In this document: in pieces, positions 1-10,659 of the stretch
How the letters are laid out: the number at the start of each line of letters is the position of its first letter
Position numbering within the stretch: position 1 is the stretch's first letter
Assembly (NCBI GenBank): GCA_001600695.1
Contig: BCKQ01000013.1
Coordinates: 124,001 to 188,000 of the forward strand
DNA: 64,000 bases
Direction: 5' to 3'
Source: Ascoidea asiatica
Taxonomy: Eukaryota; Ascomycota; Saccharomycetes; Ascoideales; Ascoideaceae
Notes under the pieces: generated by a model
What the model was told of the DNA's origin: nothing
What the model saw: only the letters and a program-made list of their open reading frames with translations
Databases searched by the model: none
Position numbers and translations under genes: made by a program

Positions 1-191
1 TAAAATACGAAGAAGAAAATTATTAAAAAATTCAAAAAAAAGAACAACTTCATATTCAAGAAATAAAGCAGAATGTGTTATATTATAATATGATAATGTA
101 TTTTCAAATTTGCTTTCTTCTTTTATTTCAATCTTTTTCTTTTTTTTTTTGTTCATTTCTTCAGTAAAAGTTAATAAATTATGATTTCTTT

Positions 192-491
192 TCATTTCTC
201 ATTTGATTTTTCATTTGAAGTTTCCTTTCTCTTTTCTGCAGCAGCTTTTTCCTGAGAAACATTATCATAAAAACTTTTCCAAATGGTTGAGATGTTCTTG
301 AATTGATTTCCAACAGTGACAGTATGTTCCAAAGATCTATTCAAACTATTCATATTATCCATCAAAGAATCAGTTATCAAATTAACTTCTTGCAATATTA
401 GTTTTTTATCAGCTAAAAAATCTTTATCATCGTAAACATCTTCACCACTCAAAGCTTCATTTGTAAGAATATTAGATTGTCTCTCAGACAT
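192..491 (-). CDS. DAD1: DASH/Dam1 kinetochore complex subunit Dad1
   Basis: Dad1 is a small subunit of the ten-member DASH/Dam1 ring that couples kinetochores to spindle microtubules in the nucleus. The 99-residue product has the usual family length (94 in S. cerevisiae). Its core, about residues 26-80, carries the family pattern of a helix around KLILQEVN, then SLNRSLEHT, then GNQFKNISTIWKSFYDNV, as I recall it for yeast Dad1. The tail after residue 80 is Lys/Glu-rich and probably disordered. The start is the first ATG of the frame and no intron is needed. It is divergent from FUM1 across a 480-bp region with an MCB-like ACGCGT about 150 bp upstream of the ATG, which would suit a cell-cycle gene (inference). 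Confidence 0.85.
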   Translation of the reverse strand: MSERQSNILTNEALSGEDVYDDKDFLADKKLILQEVNLITDSLMDNMNSLNRSLEHTVTVGNQFKNISTIWKSFYDNVSQEKAAAEKRKETSNEKSNEK

Positions 492-971
492 TTGAATTAC
501 TATTTTCGAGATTGATCCTTTATTACTTGGAATAATTATTACTTTCCTCTTTATTCTTTATTTATTTGTTCTTCTTCTTCTTCTTCTTCTCTTTCTTTTG
601 TTTTTGTTTGTTTATTTTGATTTGTTTTCATGAGCGAATAAAAACGCGTGATTTCGCCGATTCGGATCCAAGCTGCGATTTTCACTTTCACCCAGAAAGA
701 ATCGAGGCAAAAAAGGCAAAAGATAAAAAAAAGGTGTAAAAAGATGTGAAAGAGAGAAAAGACTGAAAAGACTGAAAACATGAGGAAGAGATATAAAACA
801 AATGAAAGAGACTGGAGAAACTGAGGAAACTGAAATTATTTTATACTTATAATCCAATTCATTTTCTTCTCGAACTTATTACAATTCATCATTACTTAAT
901 ACTCTTAAGGATACAACCAAGACTAATATTAATACTAATACTAAGAACTAAGAACTAAATTATAATTCAAA
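492..971. promoter_or_regulatory. Divergent DAD1/FUM1 promoter region with an MCB element
   Basis: This 480-bp region lies between two genes read outward. It has a (TTC)n run near 569-592 just upstream of DAD1, and one MluI cell-cycle box, ACGCGT, at 644-649. The MCB is the known MBF target in yeasts. Assigning it to DAD1 rather than FUM1 is inference from gene function and distance. Confidence 0.4.
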
Positions 972-2459
972 ATGATTAATCCAAGATATTTAAAATTATC
1001 AAAGAATTCATTTAATAAATCTTCTTTATATTTCTCAAGAAATATTCATTCAACTTTAAATTTATTCAATAAAAGAATTGAAACTGATGCATTTGGTGAA
1101 ATTGAAGTTGAAGATTCTAAATATTGGGGTGCTCAAACTCAACGTTCTTTATTAAATTTTGATATTGGTCAACCAACTTCAAGAATGCCACCACCTGTAA
1201 TTAAAGCTTTTGGAATTTTAAAAAAATCAGCTGCAATAATTAATGAAAGTTATGGAACTTTAGATTCTAAAATTGCAAATGCAATTCAACAAGCTTCAAC
1301 TGAAGTTATTGAAGGTAAATTAATTAATCATTTTCCATTAGTTGTTTATCAAACTGGTTCTGGTACTCAATCAAATATGAATGCAAATGAAGTTATTTCA
1401 AATAGAGCTATTGAAATTCTTGGTGGTATTAAAGGTACTAAAAAACCTGTTCATCCAAATGATCATGTTAATATGTCTCAATCTTCAAATGATTCATTTC
1501 CAACTGTAATGCATATTTCAGCAGTTTTAGAAATTACAAATACTTTATTACCTGAATTAAATTTATTAAAAGATTCTTTAAATAAAAAAAGTGAAGAATT
1601 TAAAGATATTGTAAAAATTGGTAGAACTCATTTACAAGATGCAACTCCATTAACTTTAGGTCAAGAATTTTCTGGTTATGTTCAACAAATTTCAAATGGT
1701 ATTGAAAGAGTTCAAAATTCTTTATATCATTTAAAATTTTTAGCTCAAGGTGGTACTGCTGTTGGTACTGGTTTAAATACAAGAATTGGTTGGGATAAAG
1801 ATATTGCAAAAACTGTAAGTAAATTAACTGGAATTGAATTTAAAACTGCTCCAAATAAATTTGAAGCTTTAGCAGCTCATGATGCAATTGTTGAAGCAAG
1901 TGGTGCTTTAAATACTTTATCTGTATCATTATTTAAAATTGCTCAAGATATTAGATATTTAGGTTCTGGTCCAAGATGTGGTTATGGAGAATTATCATTA
2001 CCTGAAAATGAACCAGGTTCTTCAATTATGCCTGGTAAAGTTAATCCAACACAAAATGAAGCTTTAACAATGATTTGTACACAAGTTTTTGGTAATAATC
2101 AAACAATTACATTTGCAGGAGCTTCTGGACAATTTGAATTAAATGTTTTTAAACCTGTAATGATTTTCAATTTATTAAATTCAATAAAATTATTATCTGA
2201 TGGTTGTAAATCTTTTAGAATACATTGTGTTGATGGTATAAAAGCAAATAAAGATAAAATTAATAAATTATTACATGAATCTTTAATGTTAGTTACAGCT
2301 TTAAATCCAAAAATTGGTTATGATAAAGCTTCAAAAGTTGCAAAAAATGCTCATAAAAAGGGTATTACTTTAAAAGAATCTGTTTTAGAATTAGGTTATT
2401 TAAATGAAAAAGAATTTAATGAATGGGTTGTACCAGAAAATATGATTGGTCCAAAATAA
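972..2459 (+). CDS. FUM1: Fumarate hydratase (class II fumarase), mitochondrial/cytosolic
   Basis: Fumarase interconverts fumarate and malate in the TCA cycle. The 495-residue product is close to yeast Fum1 in length. Residues 1-35 are basic, Ser-rich and free of acidic residues (ends near [13 protein letters not shown]), a typical mitochondrial presequence. The mature part begins near [10 protein letters not shown]. Active-site segments are visible: TGSGTQSN (128-135), SSNDSFPT (171-178), [10 protein letters not shown] (217-226) and the signature [11 protein letters not shown] (349-359), with the catalytic serine of the SS loop. It is complete and intronless. It converges with PEX7, the two stop codons being about 210 bp apart. 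In S. cerevisiae one gene supplies both mitochondrial and cytosolic enzyme; the same is likely here. Confidence 0.97.
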   Translation: MINPRYLKLSKNSFNKSSLYFSRNIHSTLNLFNKRIETDAFGEIEVEDSKYWGAQTQRSLLNFDIGQPTSRMPPPVIKAFGILKKSAAIINESYGTLDSKIANAIQQASTEVIEGKLINHFPLVVYQTGSGTQSNMNANEVISNRAIEILGGIKGTKKPVHPNDHVNMSQSSNDSFPTVMHISAVLEITNTLLPELNLLKDSLNKKSEEFKDIVKIGRTHLQDATPLTLGQEFSGYVQQISNGIERVQNSLYHLKFLAQGGTAVGTGLNTRIGWDKDIAKTVSKLTGIEFKTAPNKFEALAAHDAIVEASGALNTLSVSLFKIAQDIRYLGSGPRCGYGELSLPENEPGSSIMPGKVNPTQNEALTMICTQVFGNNQTITFAGASGQFELNVFKPVMIFNLLNSIKLLSDGCKSFRIHCVDGIKANKDKINKLLHESLMLVTALNPKIGYDKASKVAKNAHKKGITLKESVLELGYLNEKEFNEWVVPENMIGPK

Positions 2460-2669
2460 GTAATTTTTATATAATTTTTATATGATTTTTTATGTATATA
2501 GAATATGAATAGATTATGAAAGAAATAAGATTATAAATTAATATATTAATTGGTATTTTTGTGTAAAAGAAAAAAAAAAAAAAGAAAGAAAAAAAAATGC
2601 ATAAACAATGTAATTAACAAATAAATAATAAATAAATAACAAGAGAATAACGTAAATTGAATAATTAAT
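2460..2669. terminator. Convergent FUM1/PEX7 3' region
   Basis: This 210-bp A+T-rich spacer has TATGTATATAG-type sequence near 2490-2500, resembling yeast polyadenylation efficiency elements, and a purine-rich A tract near 2570-2597. It probably contains overlapping 3' UTRs of both genes (inference). Confidence 0.35.
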
Positions 2670-3821
2670 TTAATTTATAAAGAATTTTTTTGAATCCCAG
2701 ATATATAACATTTCATCCCAACCAGTTGTTGCAACCCAACCTGGATCACCCCAAAGAGACCAATCACAACCAAAAATAAATTCATTATGTTTATTAAAAA
2801 TTGCTTTACAAGCAATTGAATGATTAATTTTATTTGCTAAATAATATGGTTTTTTTGAAATTAAATTATCTGTTGAATCATTCCAAATTCTTGAAGACAT
2901 ATCATATGAACATGATAATAAATAATTTGAATTATGAGGAGAATAATTAATTTTTCTTATTGCAAAATCATGACCAATTAATTGATTAATTGGAGATTGA
3001 ATTTTTAAATTTGTTAACATTTTTAAATCCCAAATTTTAATAATTTTATCAACACCTGCAGTTGCAAAAATTGTTGAATTATATTTATTCCAATCACAAG
3101 CTAAAGTTTCTTGATTTGAATTTGAAATAAAATCAAGTATTAATGGATTTGAAGAACGTAAATCCCATAATTGTAAATGAGATGAAGCATTAACAGATAT
3201 TAAAATATTTGGATTATGAGGAGAAAATTGAACTTGATATATACAATCTTGAGTTGAAAGATTATTTGGATTACCTGGATTATTATTTGATTGTTTTATT
3301 AAAGGTACAGAAGATTGTTTTAAAATTTTATTATTATTAATATTAGATATAGGATTAGATAAAGTTGAAGAATGATCAATAGAATTTGAAAATAAAGTTA
3401 AAATACTTTTTTTATTATTTGGAGACCATAATTTTATTGAACCATCCCAAGAAGAAGTTGCGAAATTAATTTTATTAATTAAATCTATTGAAATTGAATA
3501 AATTTCTCTTTTATGTTCATTCCAATTCATTATTGGAAATTGATTAAAATTTAAATCAAATAATTTTATAGAACCATCACCAGAAACTGAATAAATTAAA
3601 TTTTCATTAATTTCACTCCATGATAAATCATATAATGAATCTTGAGTTTGAAATGAATTAATAACTTTGATTTCACCATTATTTTGAATTTCTAATATGA
3701 ATAATTTTCCATTTCCTAATAAACCATAATTTGCAGAAGTTGCAACAGCTAGTTTATTATCAAAAAAAGGAGAGTATTTTGTAGCATAACCACTGAAACC
3801 AGTAGTCTTGAAAGATAACAT
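2670..3821 (-). CDS. PEX7: Peroxisomal PTS2 receptor Pex7 (WD40 protein)
   Basis: Pex7 is a WD40 propeller that binds PTS2 cargo in the cytosol and carries it to the peroxisome. The N-terminus (GFSGYATKYSPFFDNKLAVA, then NYGLLGNGKLFILEI) closely follows the Pex7 family. About six WD repeats follow, with blades ending in SIKLFD, SIKLWS, LQLWDL, IKIWDL, SRIWND and LYIWDS. An Asn/Ser-rich insert separates the middle blades. The frame stays open three codons upstream, but that codon is GTG, which yeasts do not use; the first ATG, at 3819-3821, gives MLSFKTTGFSGY, in line with the family start, and a 383-residue protein. It is divergent from GYP7 across a region with a G+C-rich island. Confidence 0.93.
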   Translation of the reverse strand: MLSFKTTGFSGYATKYSPFFDNKLAVATSANYGLLGNGKLFILEIQNNGEIKVINSFQTQDSLYDLSWSEINENLIYSVSGDGSIKLFDLNFNQFPIMNWNEHKREIYSISIDLINKINFATSSWDGSIKLWSPNNKKSILTLFSNSIDHSSTLSNPISNINNNKILKQSSVPLIKQSNNNPGNPNNLSTQDCIYQVQFSPHNPNILISVNASSHLQLWDLRSSNPLILDFISNSNQETLACDWNKYNSTIFATAGVDKIIKIWDLKMLTNLKIQSPINQLIGHDFAIRKINYSPHNSNYLLSCSYDMSSRIWNDSTDNLISKKPYYLANKINHSIACKAIFNKHNEFIFGCDWSLWGDPGWVATTGWDEMLYIWDSKKFFIN

Positions 3822-4421
3822 TATGCACACTTCATATATATATGTATATCATCGACTGATCTATTCTTTATTGGGTCTCTTACTCTGTTGATCTCTTCGT
3901 CTTCTGCTCTTCTGACACCTTCTTTTTTTTTCTTTTCTTTTCTTCCTGCTTCAAATTCACACGCAGCAAACCCACCAAAAAAGAACTCGAAAAGCGAGAT
4001 AAAAATCTGAGATTAGCAATTCACGGAAAAACACGCCACTGAATTGGGGGATGAGCCACCAAACGGCTCGGCTGGTAGACAACAAAGTCCACTTCAAACA
4101 GGTATTAAAAACTAAATAATTTTATAATATATATATTTATATCCCAAATAGTCAGGTGGTGATTGTCTGGTGTTGCTGTCATGCTTCCTGGCGCAGTACG
4201 TGAGTGGCGGTTCTGCTTGTTTCGCATGCTTTGAAGTTTGCTTCTTTTTGGTTTAAATATATTTGAATTTGCTTCTTTTGAAGTTTTTAATTCTTTTGTT
4301 TCTTTATTTCTTTAATTCTTTTGTTTCTTCTTCAATCAATTGAAATAATACAGTAAGATATATACATAGACAGATAGATTCATATATTCTATTACTTTTA
4401 TATCCTTTTTATTCAATCAAA
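3822..4421. promoter_or_regulatory. Divergent PEX7/GYP7 promoter with a G+C-rich island
   Basis: The centre of this 600-bp region (about 3950-4240) is conspicuously G+C-rich against its surroundings. It contains CAAACCCACCAA at 3967-3978, a word repeated exactly in the islands near 9.9 kb and 20.9 kb, and CCTGGCGCAGTA at 4187-4198, repeated at 40607-40618. No ORF or RNA gene was recognised. It is probably an upstream activating region (inference). Confidence 0.5.
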
Positions 4422-7397
4422 ATGGGAACTTATTCCAATCAATCTCAGTTAAAGACTTCTCAATCAAAGACTCCTCCAGCAAAACCACAAAAAACTCCAT
4501 TAAATTCAAATAAATCAATATCCAATATATCAAATATATCTAAAATATCTAAAATTTCAAATGATTTATTAAATCCTTCAATATCAAATAATAATTCTTT
4601 AAATTCAAATCTTTATCCAAAAGGTAAATGTAAATTACTTTGGACAAAATCAAAAATTTATATTCATCCAACAAAAAATAAAATTGATAATATTTCTGGA
4701 TTTTTATCATTAATTAAACCATATTCAAATTCAACAAATAATGAAATTATATTAACTTGGTTTCCTGAATCAATTTTATCAAATTCATTAAATTTAAATA
4801 TCTTTAATTCTTGTGATTTATATAGTAATTCAATTAATGATATTTCCAATAATAATAATAACAATAAAGATAAAAAACAAACTTTTTTCATCAATAATTC
4901 TTTTATAAATAATTCAAGTCATTTAGGTTCTTATTCTTTTCAAATTCAATTATCTAATATATTCTCAATTCAAATTAGAAAACCATCTTTAGGACTTTGG
5001 TATGGTTCAATAATTTTACATTTAAATTCAATTTTAAATCATAGTTCTGAAATTTTACCAATTTTATTTTTTCATGATAATGAATCAATATCTTATAAAA
5101 ATGAACAAATTTCTAAAAATAAAAATTTTAATCCATTCTCAAATTTAAATCAAGGTGATTTATTTTGGGGTGGTGAACAATTTTTAAAAATTTTAAAAAA
5201 ATTTATATTAATTGAAAAATCAAATTTAGATAGTTCTTTTTATTTAATTAATCCAAATTTAGATGATTTAAATTATACAACTTTAAAAACAAATGATATT
5301 AATAATATTTCATTTTCTTCAAATAATGATAATAATTCAAATTCTTCACAATATGATTTAAATATATTATCTGAATTTCATCATAATAATAATAATAATA
5401 ATAAATCCAAAAACAAGAATAATAATAATAATAATAACTTATTAAATATTAATAATGATAATAATAAAGAAATTTTAAATAATATTAAAAATTCAATAAA
5501 TAATATTAATAATAATGTTAATATTAATAATGTTAATAAAATTATTACAAATACAAAATGGTCAATTTTAGAATCTTTAGCAAAAATTTCAAGTTTAACA
5601 AAAAATAAATTAAATGAAAATCAATCAATTAAAAATTTATTAATAAAACCAGAAGTTATAAAAATTAATGAAGAATTTGATTCTGCAAGAGTTTATTTAG
5701 CAAAATGGGCTTTATCAATTCAAGAACAAAGTGAAAGAAATAAAAAAGATTTAATTTTAAATGAAAATTTTAATAATTATTATAAAATTTTAATTAATAA
5801 AGAATTTAATGGAAATTTTTCAAATTTTAAAAATTTATCAATTGAAGAAATTTCAAAAATTTATAGAAGAAAAAAAATTTCAAAAATTGAATGGGAATCA
5901 TTTTTTAATAATCAAGGAATTTTAATTTTAACAATTAATGAAATTAAAGATAGAATTTTTCATGGATCTTTAGATAATGAAATTAGATCTCAAGCTTGGT
6001 TATTTTTATTAAATTTAACACCATGGGATTCTTCAACTTTTGAAAGAAATCAAATTATTAAAAGTTTAAGATCTGATTATGAATTTTATTTAAATAAATG
6101 GAAATTAAATTTAAATTTAAAGAAAAAAGATTCATTTTGGATTGATCAAAAATTTAGAATTGAAAAAGATATAAATAGAACTGATCGTGATTTACCTTTA
6201 TATAAAGATGAAGAACCTTTAGAAATTAATGAAGATAATGATGAAGATAATGATAATAATAATAATGATGAAGAATTTGAAAATAATAAATTAAATGTTA
6301 AAAATAAACATTTAAAAAATTTAAGAGAAATTTTAATTACATATAATGAATTTAATCCAAATTTAGGTTATGTTCAAGGTATGAGTGATTTACTTTCACC
6401 ATTATATTATATTTATGAAGATAATGCATTAGCATTTTGGTGTTTTGTAAAATTTAATGAAAGAATGGAAAGAAATTTTTTAAGAGATCAAAGTGGTATG
6501 AAAAATCAAATGTTAGTTTTAACAGAATTAGTTCAATTTATGTTACCAGATTTATATCTTCATTTAGAAAAATGTGAATCAAATCAATTATTTTTTTTCT
6601 TTAGAATGTTATTAGTTTGGTTTAAAAGAGAATTTGAATTTAATGATACATTAAAATTATGGGAAATATTTTGGACAAATTATTATTGTTCTGAATTTCA
6701 TTTATTTTTTGCATTGGCAATATTATCAAAACATGAAATTTTAATTAGAAGATATTTAACAAAATTTGATGAAGTTTTAAGATATATTAATGATTTATCA
6801 TTAACTATGGATATTGATGATTTATTAATTAGAGCAGAATTATTATTTTTAAGATTTAGAAGAATGATTGAAATTATTGATAGAGAAAATGATTTAAAAG
6901 AAAGACAAGAAAGACATAAGATTGAAATTGAATCTGAGTCAGAAAATGAAAATGAAAATGAAATTGAAATTGATAATGAAAGTGAGAATGATATTGGAGT
7001 TATTAAAGGTAATAAACAAAATCAAAGAATTCCAAAAGCAAATGCAAAAGCAAATACAAATTCAATTCTTAAATCAAGTGCAAGTGCAAATTCCAATGCA
7101 ATTACAAATTCAAATACAACTATTAATACAACAATTAATACAACTTCAAATTCTATTTCAAATTCTAATTCAATTATAACTGGAATTACCAAAACAAATA
7201 CAAAAGTTTCAAATATTCATAGTAATAATAATCAAGGAGGTAAAGGAAATAATAAAGGTAAAGGAAAAGGTAATAATTTAAATAAAACTGAGAATATTAA
7301 AAATTATAAAATTTCAGATGAATTAAGAGCTTTATTAAGTAAAGAAATTCCAATACAAAAAGAAGTTGAAAGACAACCAGGAATGGGAGGAGGTTAA
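4422..7397 (+). CDS. GYP7: Rab GTPase-activating protein of the Gyp7 type (TBC domain)
   Basis: Gyp7 accelerates GTP hydrolysis by the vacuolar Rab Ypt7 and so limits vacuole fusion. The 991-residue product has the Gyp7 N-terminal module (about 65-240, starting KLLWTKSKIYIHP), an Asn-rich linker (about 310-370), and a TBC domain at about 520-840. The catalytic arginine finger fits IxxDxxR at I580/D583/R586 and the glutamine finger is Q652 in YVQGM. An acidic and Asn-rich insert (about 600-630) lies between them. The C-terminal 140 residues are low complexity (Glu/Ser/Asn, then Thr/Asn, then Gly/Lys). The S. cerevisiae protein is about 746 residues, the excess here being repeats. The ATG follows an AATCAAA context and is the first in frame. 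Confidence 0.9.
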   Translation: MGTYSNQSQLKTSQSKTPPAKPQKTPLNSNKSISNISNISKISKISNDLLNPSISNNNSLNSNLYPKGKCKLLWTKSKIYIHPTKNKIDNISGFLSLIKPYSNSTNNEIILTWFPESILSNSLNLNIFNSCDLYSNSINDISNNNNNNKDKKQTFFINNSFINNSSHLGSYSFQIQLSNIFSIQIRKPSLGLWYGSIILHLNSILNHSSEILPILFFHDNESISYKNEQISKNKNFNPFSNLNQGDLFWGGEQFLKILKKFILIEKSNLDSSFYLINPNLDDLNYTTLKTNDINNISFSSNNDNNSNSSQYDLNILSEFHHNNNNNNKSKNKNNNNNNNLLNINNDNNKEILNNIKNSINNINNNVNINNVNKIITNTKWSILESLAKISSLTKNKLNENQSIKNLLIKPEVIKINEEFDSARVYLAKWALSIQEQSERNKKDLILNENFNNYYKILINKEFNGNFSNFKNLSIEEISKIYRRKKISKIEWESFFNNQGILILTINEIKDRIFHGSLDNEIRSQAWLFLLNLTPWDSSTFERNQIIKSLRSDYEFYLNKWKLNLNLKKKDSFWIDQKFRIEKDINRTDRDLPLYKDEEPLEINEDNDEDNDNNNNDEEFENNKLNVKNKHLKNLREILITYNEFNPNLGYVQGMSDLLSPLYYIYEDNALAFWCFVKFNERMERNFLRDQSGMKNQMLVLTELVQFMLPDLYLHLEKCESNQLFFFFRMLLVWFKREFEFNDTLKLWEIFWTNYYCSEFHLFFALAILSKHEILIRRYLTKFDEVLRYINDLSLTMDIDDLLIRAELLFLRFRRMIEIIDRENDLKERQERHKIEIESESENENENEIEIDNESENDIGVIKGNKQNQRIPKANAKANTNSILKSSASANSNAITNSNTTINTTINTTSNSISNSNSIITGITKTNTKVSNIHSNNNQGGKGNNKGKGKGNNLNKTENIKNYKISDELRALLSKEIPIQKEVERQPGMGGG

Positions 7398-8025
7398 TTA
7401 GTTGTTTATATTTTTATTCATATTTTCATTCATATTTTTATTCATTCATTTTTATAATATTGTTATTTTTGTTATTTTTGTTATTTTATTTCTAATTGGT
7501 TTATTTAGTTCTTTTTTTTGTTATTATTTTATAAATTTAATTGTTTGTGTTATATATTGAAATTCATGAGTTTTTGTTATCATTAGTCTTGGTTATATTT
7601 TTATTTCATTCCTTATTTGTTTCTTTCTTTGTTTATGTTCTTCTTTGATTATGATTATGATAATGATTATGATAATGATTATGATTATGATTATTATAAT
7701 ATTATCTAATAAATATTACTTCTTTTACAATAATTCTTTTTACTTCATTACTTGTTATTAACGTAATATATTGATATTGATAATTTAGTACCGGTAGTAG
7801 TTAATTTCAGCGTTACCCGTTTTCATCGACCTTTTTTCACCGTTTGTTTTGAAGATTGCGAAGAAATAAATTTGATTGAAAATTTTCAAGGGATGAAAAA
7901 TTATGAAAGAAACGAAATAAAAGAGAATAAAGAACAGAGAATAAAGAGTAAGAAGAGTAGAGTAAGAAGAAGAAAAAAGTAAAGTAATAAAGAATTTAGA
8001 AGAAGGAAGTAGTTGTAGTTTTAAA
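7398..8025. promoter_or_regulatory. GYP7-TIM50 intergenic region with a Reb1-like site
   Basis: This 628-bp region holds the GYP7 3' end and the TIM50 promoter. A GATTAT/GATAAT microsatellite spans about 7645-7695. TTACCCG at 7813-7819 matches the core of the yeast general regulatory factor Reb1 and lies about 210 bp upstream of TIM50. The last 150 bp are purine-rich (AAGAG-type repeats). No gene was seen. Confidence 0.4.
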
Positions 8026-9495
8026 ATGAGCTTATTTAGAACATCATTGTTAATATCTAAAGGAATTAGAGTTGGTAATAATAATTTAAGATTATCATTA
8101 AATTTAAAAAATAATTCAAGAAATTATTTATTTAAAAGATATTTATCTAATGAAGTGAATAAACCAGTTAGTAATAAAACTAATAAGAAAAGTGAGTCTA
8201 TATTAAATGATGATTTATTAGCAAAAGTTGGATTTGATTTAAAAGATATTGAACAACATAAAGAAGAAATTAATAATAAAGAAGAAAATGAAGATGAAAA
8301 ACCAAGAGAAAAAAGAGAAAGAAGAAGAAGAGTAACATCAATTGATCGTAAAAGAGAAAGATGGGGAACATTATTTAATTTTTTTTTAATTGGAGGTACA
8401 TTTATTGGTATTGGATATTTAAGTAGAAATTGGGAAGATGGTGAAGAAGAAAAAATTTTATTACCTGGAGAAAATTCAATTAAAAATGGATATGAAATAA
8501 ATTTAATGTATTTAAGATTAAAAAGAAGACTTGAATCAATTTTTACATTTTTTTCAGAACCTGTAACAAAAGAATTATTACCACCATTACCAAAAGAAGT
8601 TGAAAAATATGGTAGTAAATTAACATTAGTTTTAGGATTAGAAGATTTATTAATTCATTCAGAATGGTCATCATCAAATGGATGGAAAACTGCAAAAAGA
8701 CCAGGATTAGATTATTTTTTAAAATATTTATCAATGTATTATGAAATTATTATTTTTTCAAATAATTCACAAATGTTTAGTGAAACAACTATACAAAAAT
8801 TAGATCCATATGGAGAAAGTATATCATTTCCATTATATAAAGAAAATACAAGATATATTGATGGTAAATTAATTAAAGATTTATCATTAATGAATAGAGA
8901 TTTAGGTAAAATTATAATTATTGATACAAATAAAGATTGTATTGAATTACAACCTGATAATGGTATATTATTAAAACCATGGGATGGTAAATATGAAAAA
9001 AATAATAAATTAATTGAATTAATACCATTTTTAGAATATATTGCAGCTCATCCAAATATTAAAGATATTAGACCAATAATTAAAACATTTTCAAATAAAT
9101 ATGAAATTGGAAATGAATTTAATAAAAGATCAGAAATTTTAAGAAATAAAATGAAAATTGAAAAAAATGAACGTAAATTAAAAAATAATTTAAATTGGTC
9201 AAATAAATTTTTAGGTTTAAATCCATATAATAAAATTCAAGAAGAAGAAATTGGTAATAAAACAATTTTAGATTTAATTAGAGAAAATGGACAAGAAAAT
9301 TATTTAAAATTATTAAAACAACAAGAAGAAAATAGAAAAATAATTTTAAAAAAACAAAAAGAATTTGAAGAAGAAATGAATAAACAAAAATTAACAGTTG
9401 GTGGATTTATTGCAGGTGAAAGACCAAATTTTGAAGAATTAGAGAAAAAACAAATGGAAATTATGTCTTCAAATAATAATAATGATAGTAAATAA
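8026..9495 (+). CDS. TIM50: Mitochondrial inner-membrane import receptor Tim50
   Basis: Tim50 is the TIM23-complex receptor that takes presequence proteins arriving from the TOM complex. The 489-residue product has a basic presequence (1-40), one membrane segment at about 115-133 (LFNFFLIGGTFIGIGYL) after an Arg-rich stretch, and a C-terminal FCP1/NIF-like domain facing the intermembrane space. That domain runs LTLVLGLEDLLIHSEW (199-214), TAKRPGLDYFLKYLS, IIIIDTNKDC and PWDGKYE. The phosphatase DxDx motif is degenerate, as in yeast Tim50, so it binds rather than hydrolyses. The C-terminus is a charged, Lys/Glu-rich coiled-coil-like tail. The Reb1-like site upstream suits a housekeeping gene. 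Confidence 0.93.
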   Translation: MSLFRTSLLISKGIRVGNNNLRLSLNLKNNSRNYLFKRYLSNEVNKPVSNKTNKKSESILNDDLLAKVGFDLKDIEQHKEEINNKEENEDEKPREKRERRRRVTSIDRKRERWGTLFNFFLIGGTFIGIGYLSRNWEDGEEEKILLPGENSIKNGYEINLMYLRLKRRLESIFTFFSEPVTKELLPPLPKEVEKYGSKLTLVLGLEDLLIHSEWSSSNGWKTAKRPGLDYFLKYLSMYYEIIIFSNNSQMFSETTIQKLDPYGESISFPLYKENTRYIDGKLIKDLSLMNRDLGKIIIIDTNKDCIELQPDNGILLKPWDGKYEKNNKLIELIPFLEYIAAHPNIKDIRPIIKTFSNKYEIGNEFNKRSEILRNKMKIEKNERKLKNNLNWSNKFLGLNPYNKIQEEEIGNKTILDLIRENGQENYLKLLKQQEENRKIILKKQKEFEEEMNKQKLTVGGFIAGERPNFEELEKKQMEIMSSNNNNDSK

Positions 9496-10659
9496 TGAAA
9501 TGAAATAAAATGAATTATTTTTAATTTTTAATTCAATCTGTATATAATAAATGAAAGTACAATATCAATAGTTATAAACTAAGTAGATAATTAAGTTAAG
9601 TTAATAACTGTATAAGACCACGGAAAGGTATATGCCGCGGAAATAAAAAAAAAAAATCAAAACCTGCGCACGGAATCGAAAAAATAAAAATTAAATCCGT
9701 GGGGCAAATTCAAGGACACAATCTAAGTAAATACAGGACACATTATTATCCAGGACGCAGGACAATAGGACTGTTGCTTTTACAATCAGGGACAAGCATC
9801 AAATATAGGACCAGGACATATCTGGGAGCATCACGTGGTCCTGCTACTTTCTCGCGGTGTTTTGCAGCAGGGAAATTTTGAATTGAATTTGAATTTTGCA
9901 TTGCTTTTGGTTTTGGTGCTGCAGCAGGTTTTGGTGGGTTTGAAGCTGGTGCTGGTTCTGGCTCTGTTTTGCCACTCGCACCCGCTGGAAGAAGAGCAAA
10001 GACAAGAACAAGCACCAAAGCACTCAGAAACAAGCAGCAGCCATTGTGTTTATATAAATAGTAATACTGATAGTAATACTAATAGTAATATAATATATAA
10101 ACAATAGTATTTGATAATCTGATATTAGTTTAATCACTCCAATATTAAAAGAAGATTAATCAAGAGAAGAAGAAGAAGAAGAAGAAGAAGAAGAATCTTA
10201 ATCAATTAGTTTATCTCTTCATTCTCATCTTATCCCCATTTAATCTTCATATGATTCTCATTAATTCTCATTTATTATCATTTATTATCATTTATTATCA
10301 TTATATACTTATCAAAAGTATTAATTACATTCATATTATTTATTCAAAAAGATAATAATAATCTTATTAAAAACATTAAAATTTCGAAAAAAATTAAATA
10401 AAAAAGAAAATAAATATTAAAAATTATATAAATATTAAAATCAATTTCATCTCATTCTCATTTCATTCTCATTTCATTCTCATCTCATTTTCATCTCATT
10501 CTCATCTCATTTTATTACATTCAATTACTTTCATTCATATTTAATCTATTAATTTTATAAAATTATCATATTTACTCCGTTAATACTCACATTCACCTAT
10601 TCATTAACTAATTTATAAACCTATTTATAAACCTATTTATTTATTTACTTTAATTCAAA
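9496..10659. promoter_or_regulatory. Long upstream region with G+C-rich island, AGGAC cluster and CTCATT repeats
   Basis: About 9600-10030 is G+C-rich and contains CACGGA/CCGTGG words (9618, 9697), seven AGGAC pentamers between 9713 and 9817, an E-box ATCACGTG at 9830-9837, and TTGGTGGGTTTG at 9931-9942 (the reverse complement of CAAACCCACCAA). A (GAA)n run covers about 10164-10195, TTTATTATCA repeats lie near 10268-10300, and degenerate TCTCATTTCAT units fill about 10446-10515. The short ORFs across the island look incidental. The island sits 600-1,050 bp upstream of the next ATG, implying a long leader or distal control. Confidence 0.5.

Noticed and set aside
3822-3830. PEX7 start three codons upstream
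   Set aside because: The codon is GTG, not a yeast nuclear start; the ATG at 3819-3821 agrees with the family N-terminus.
9699-10107. Overlapping ORFs of 60-95 codons on both strands in the 9.7-10.0 kb island
   Set aside because: G+C-rich sequence has fewer stop codons by chance; the products are low complexity, several frames are open at once, and no family is recognisable.
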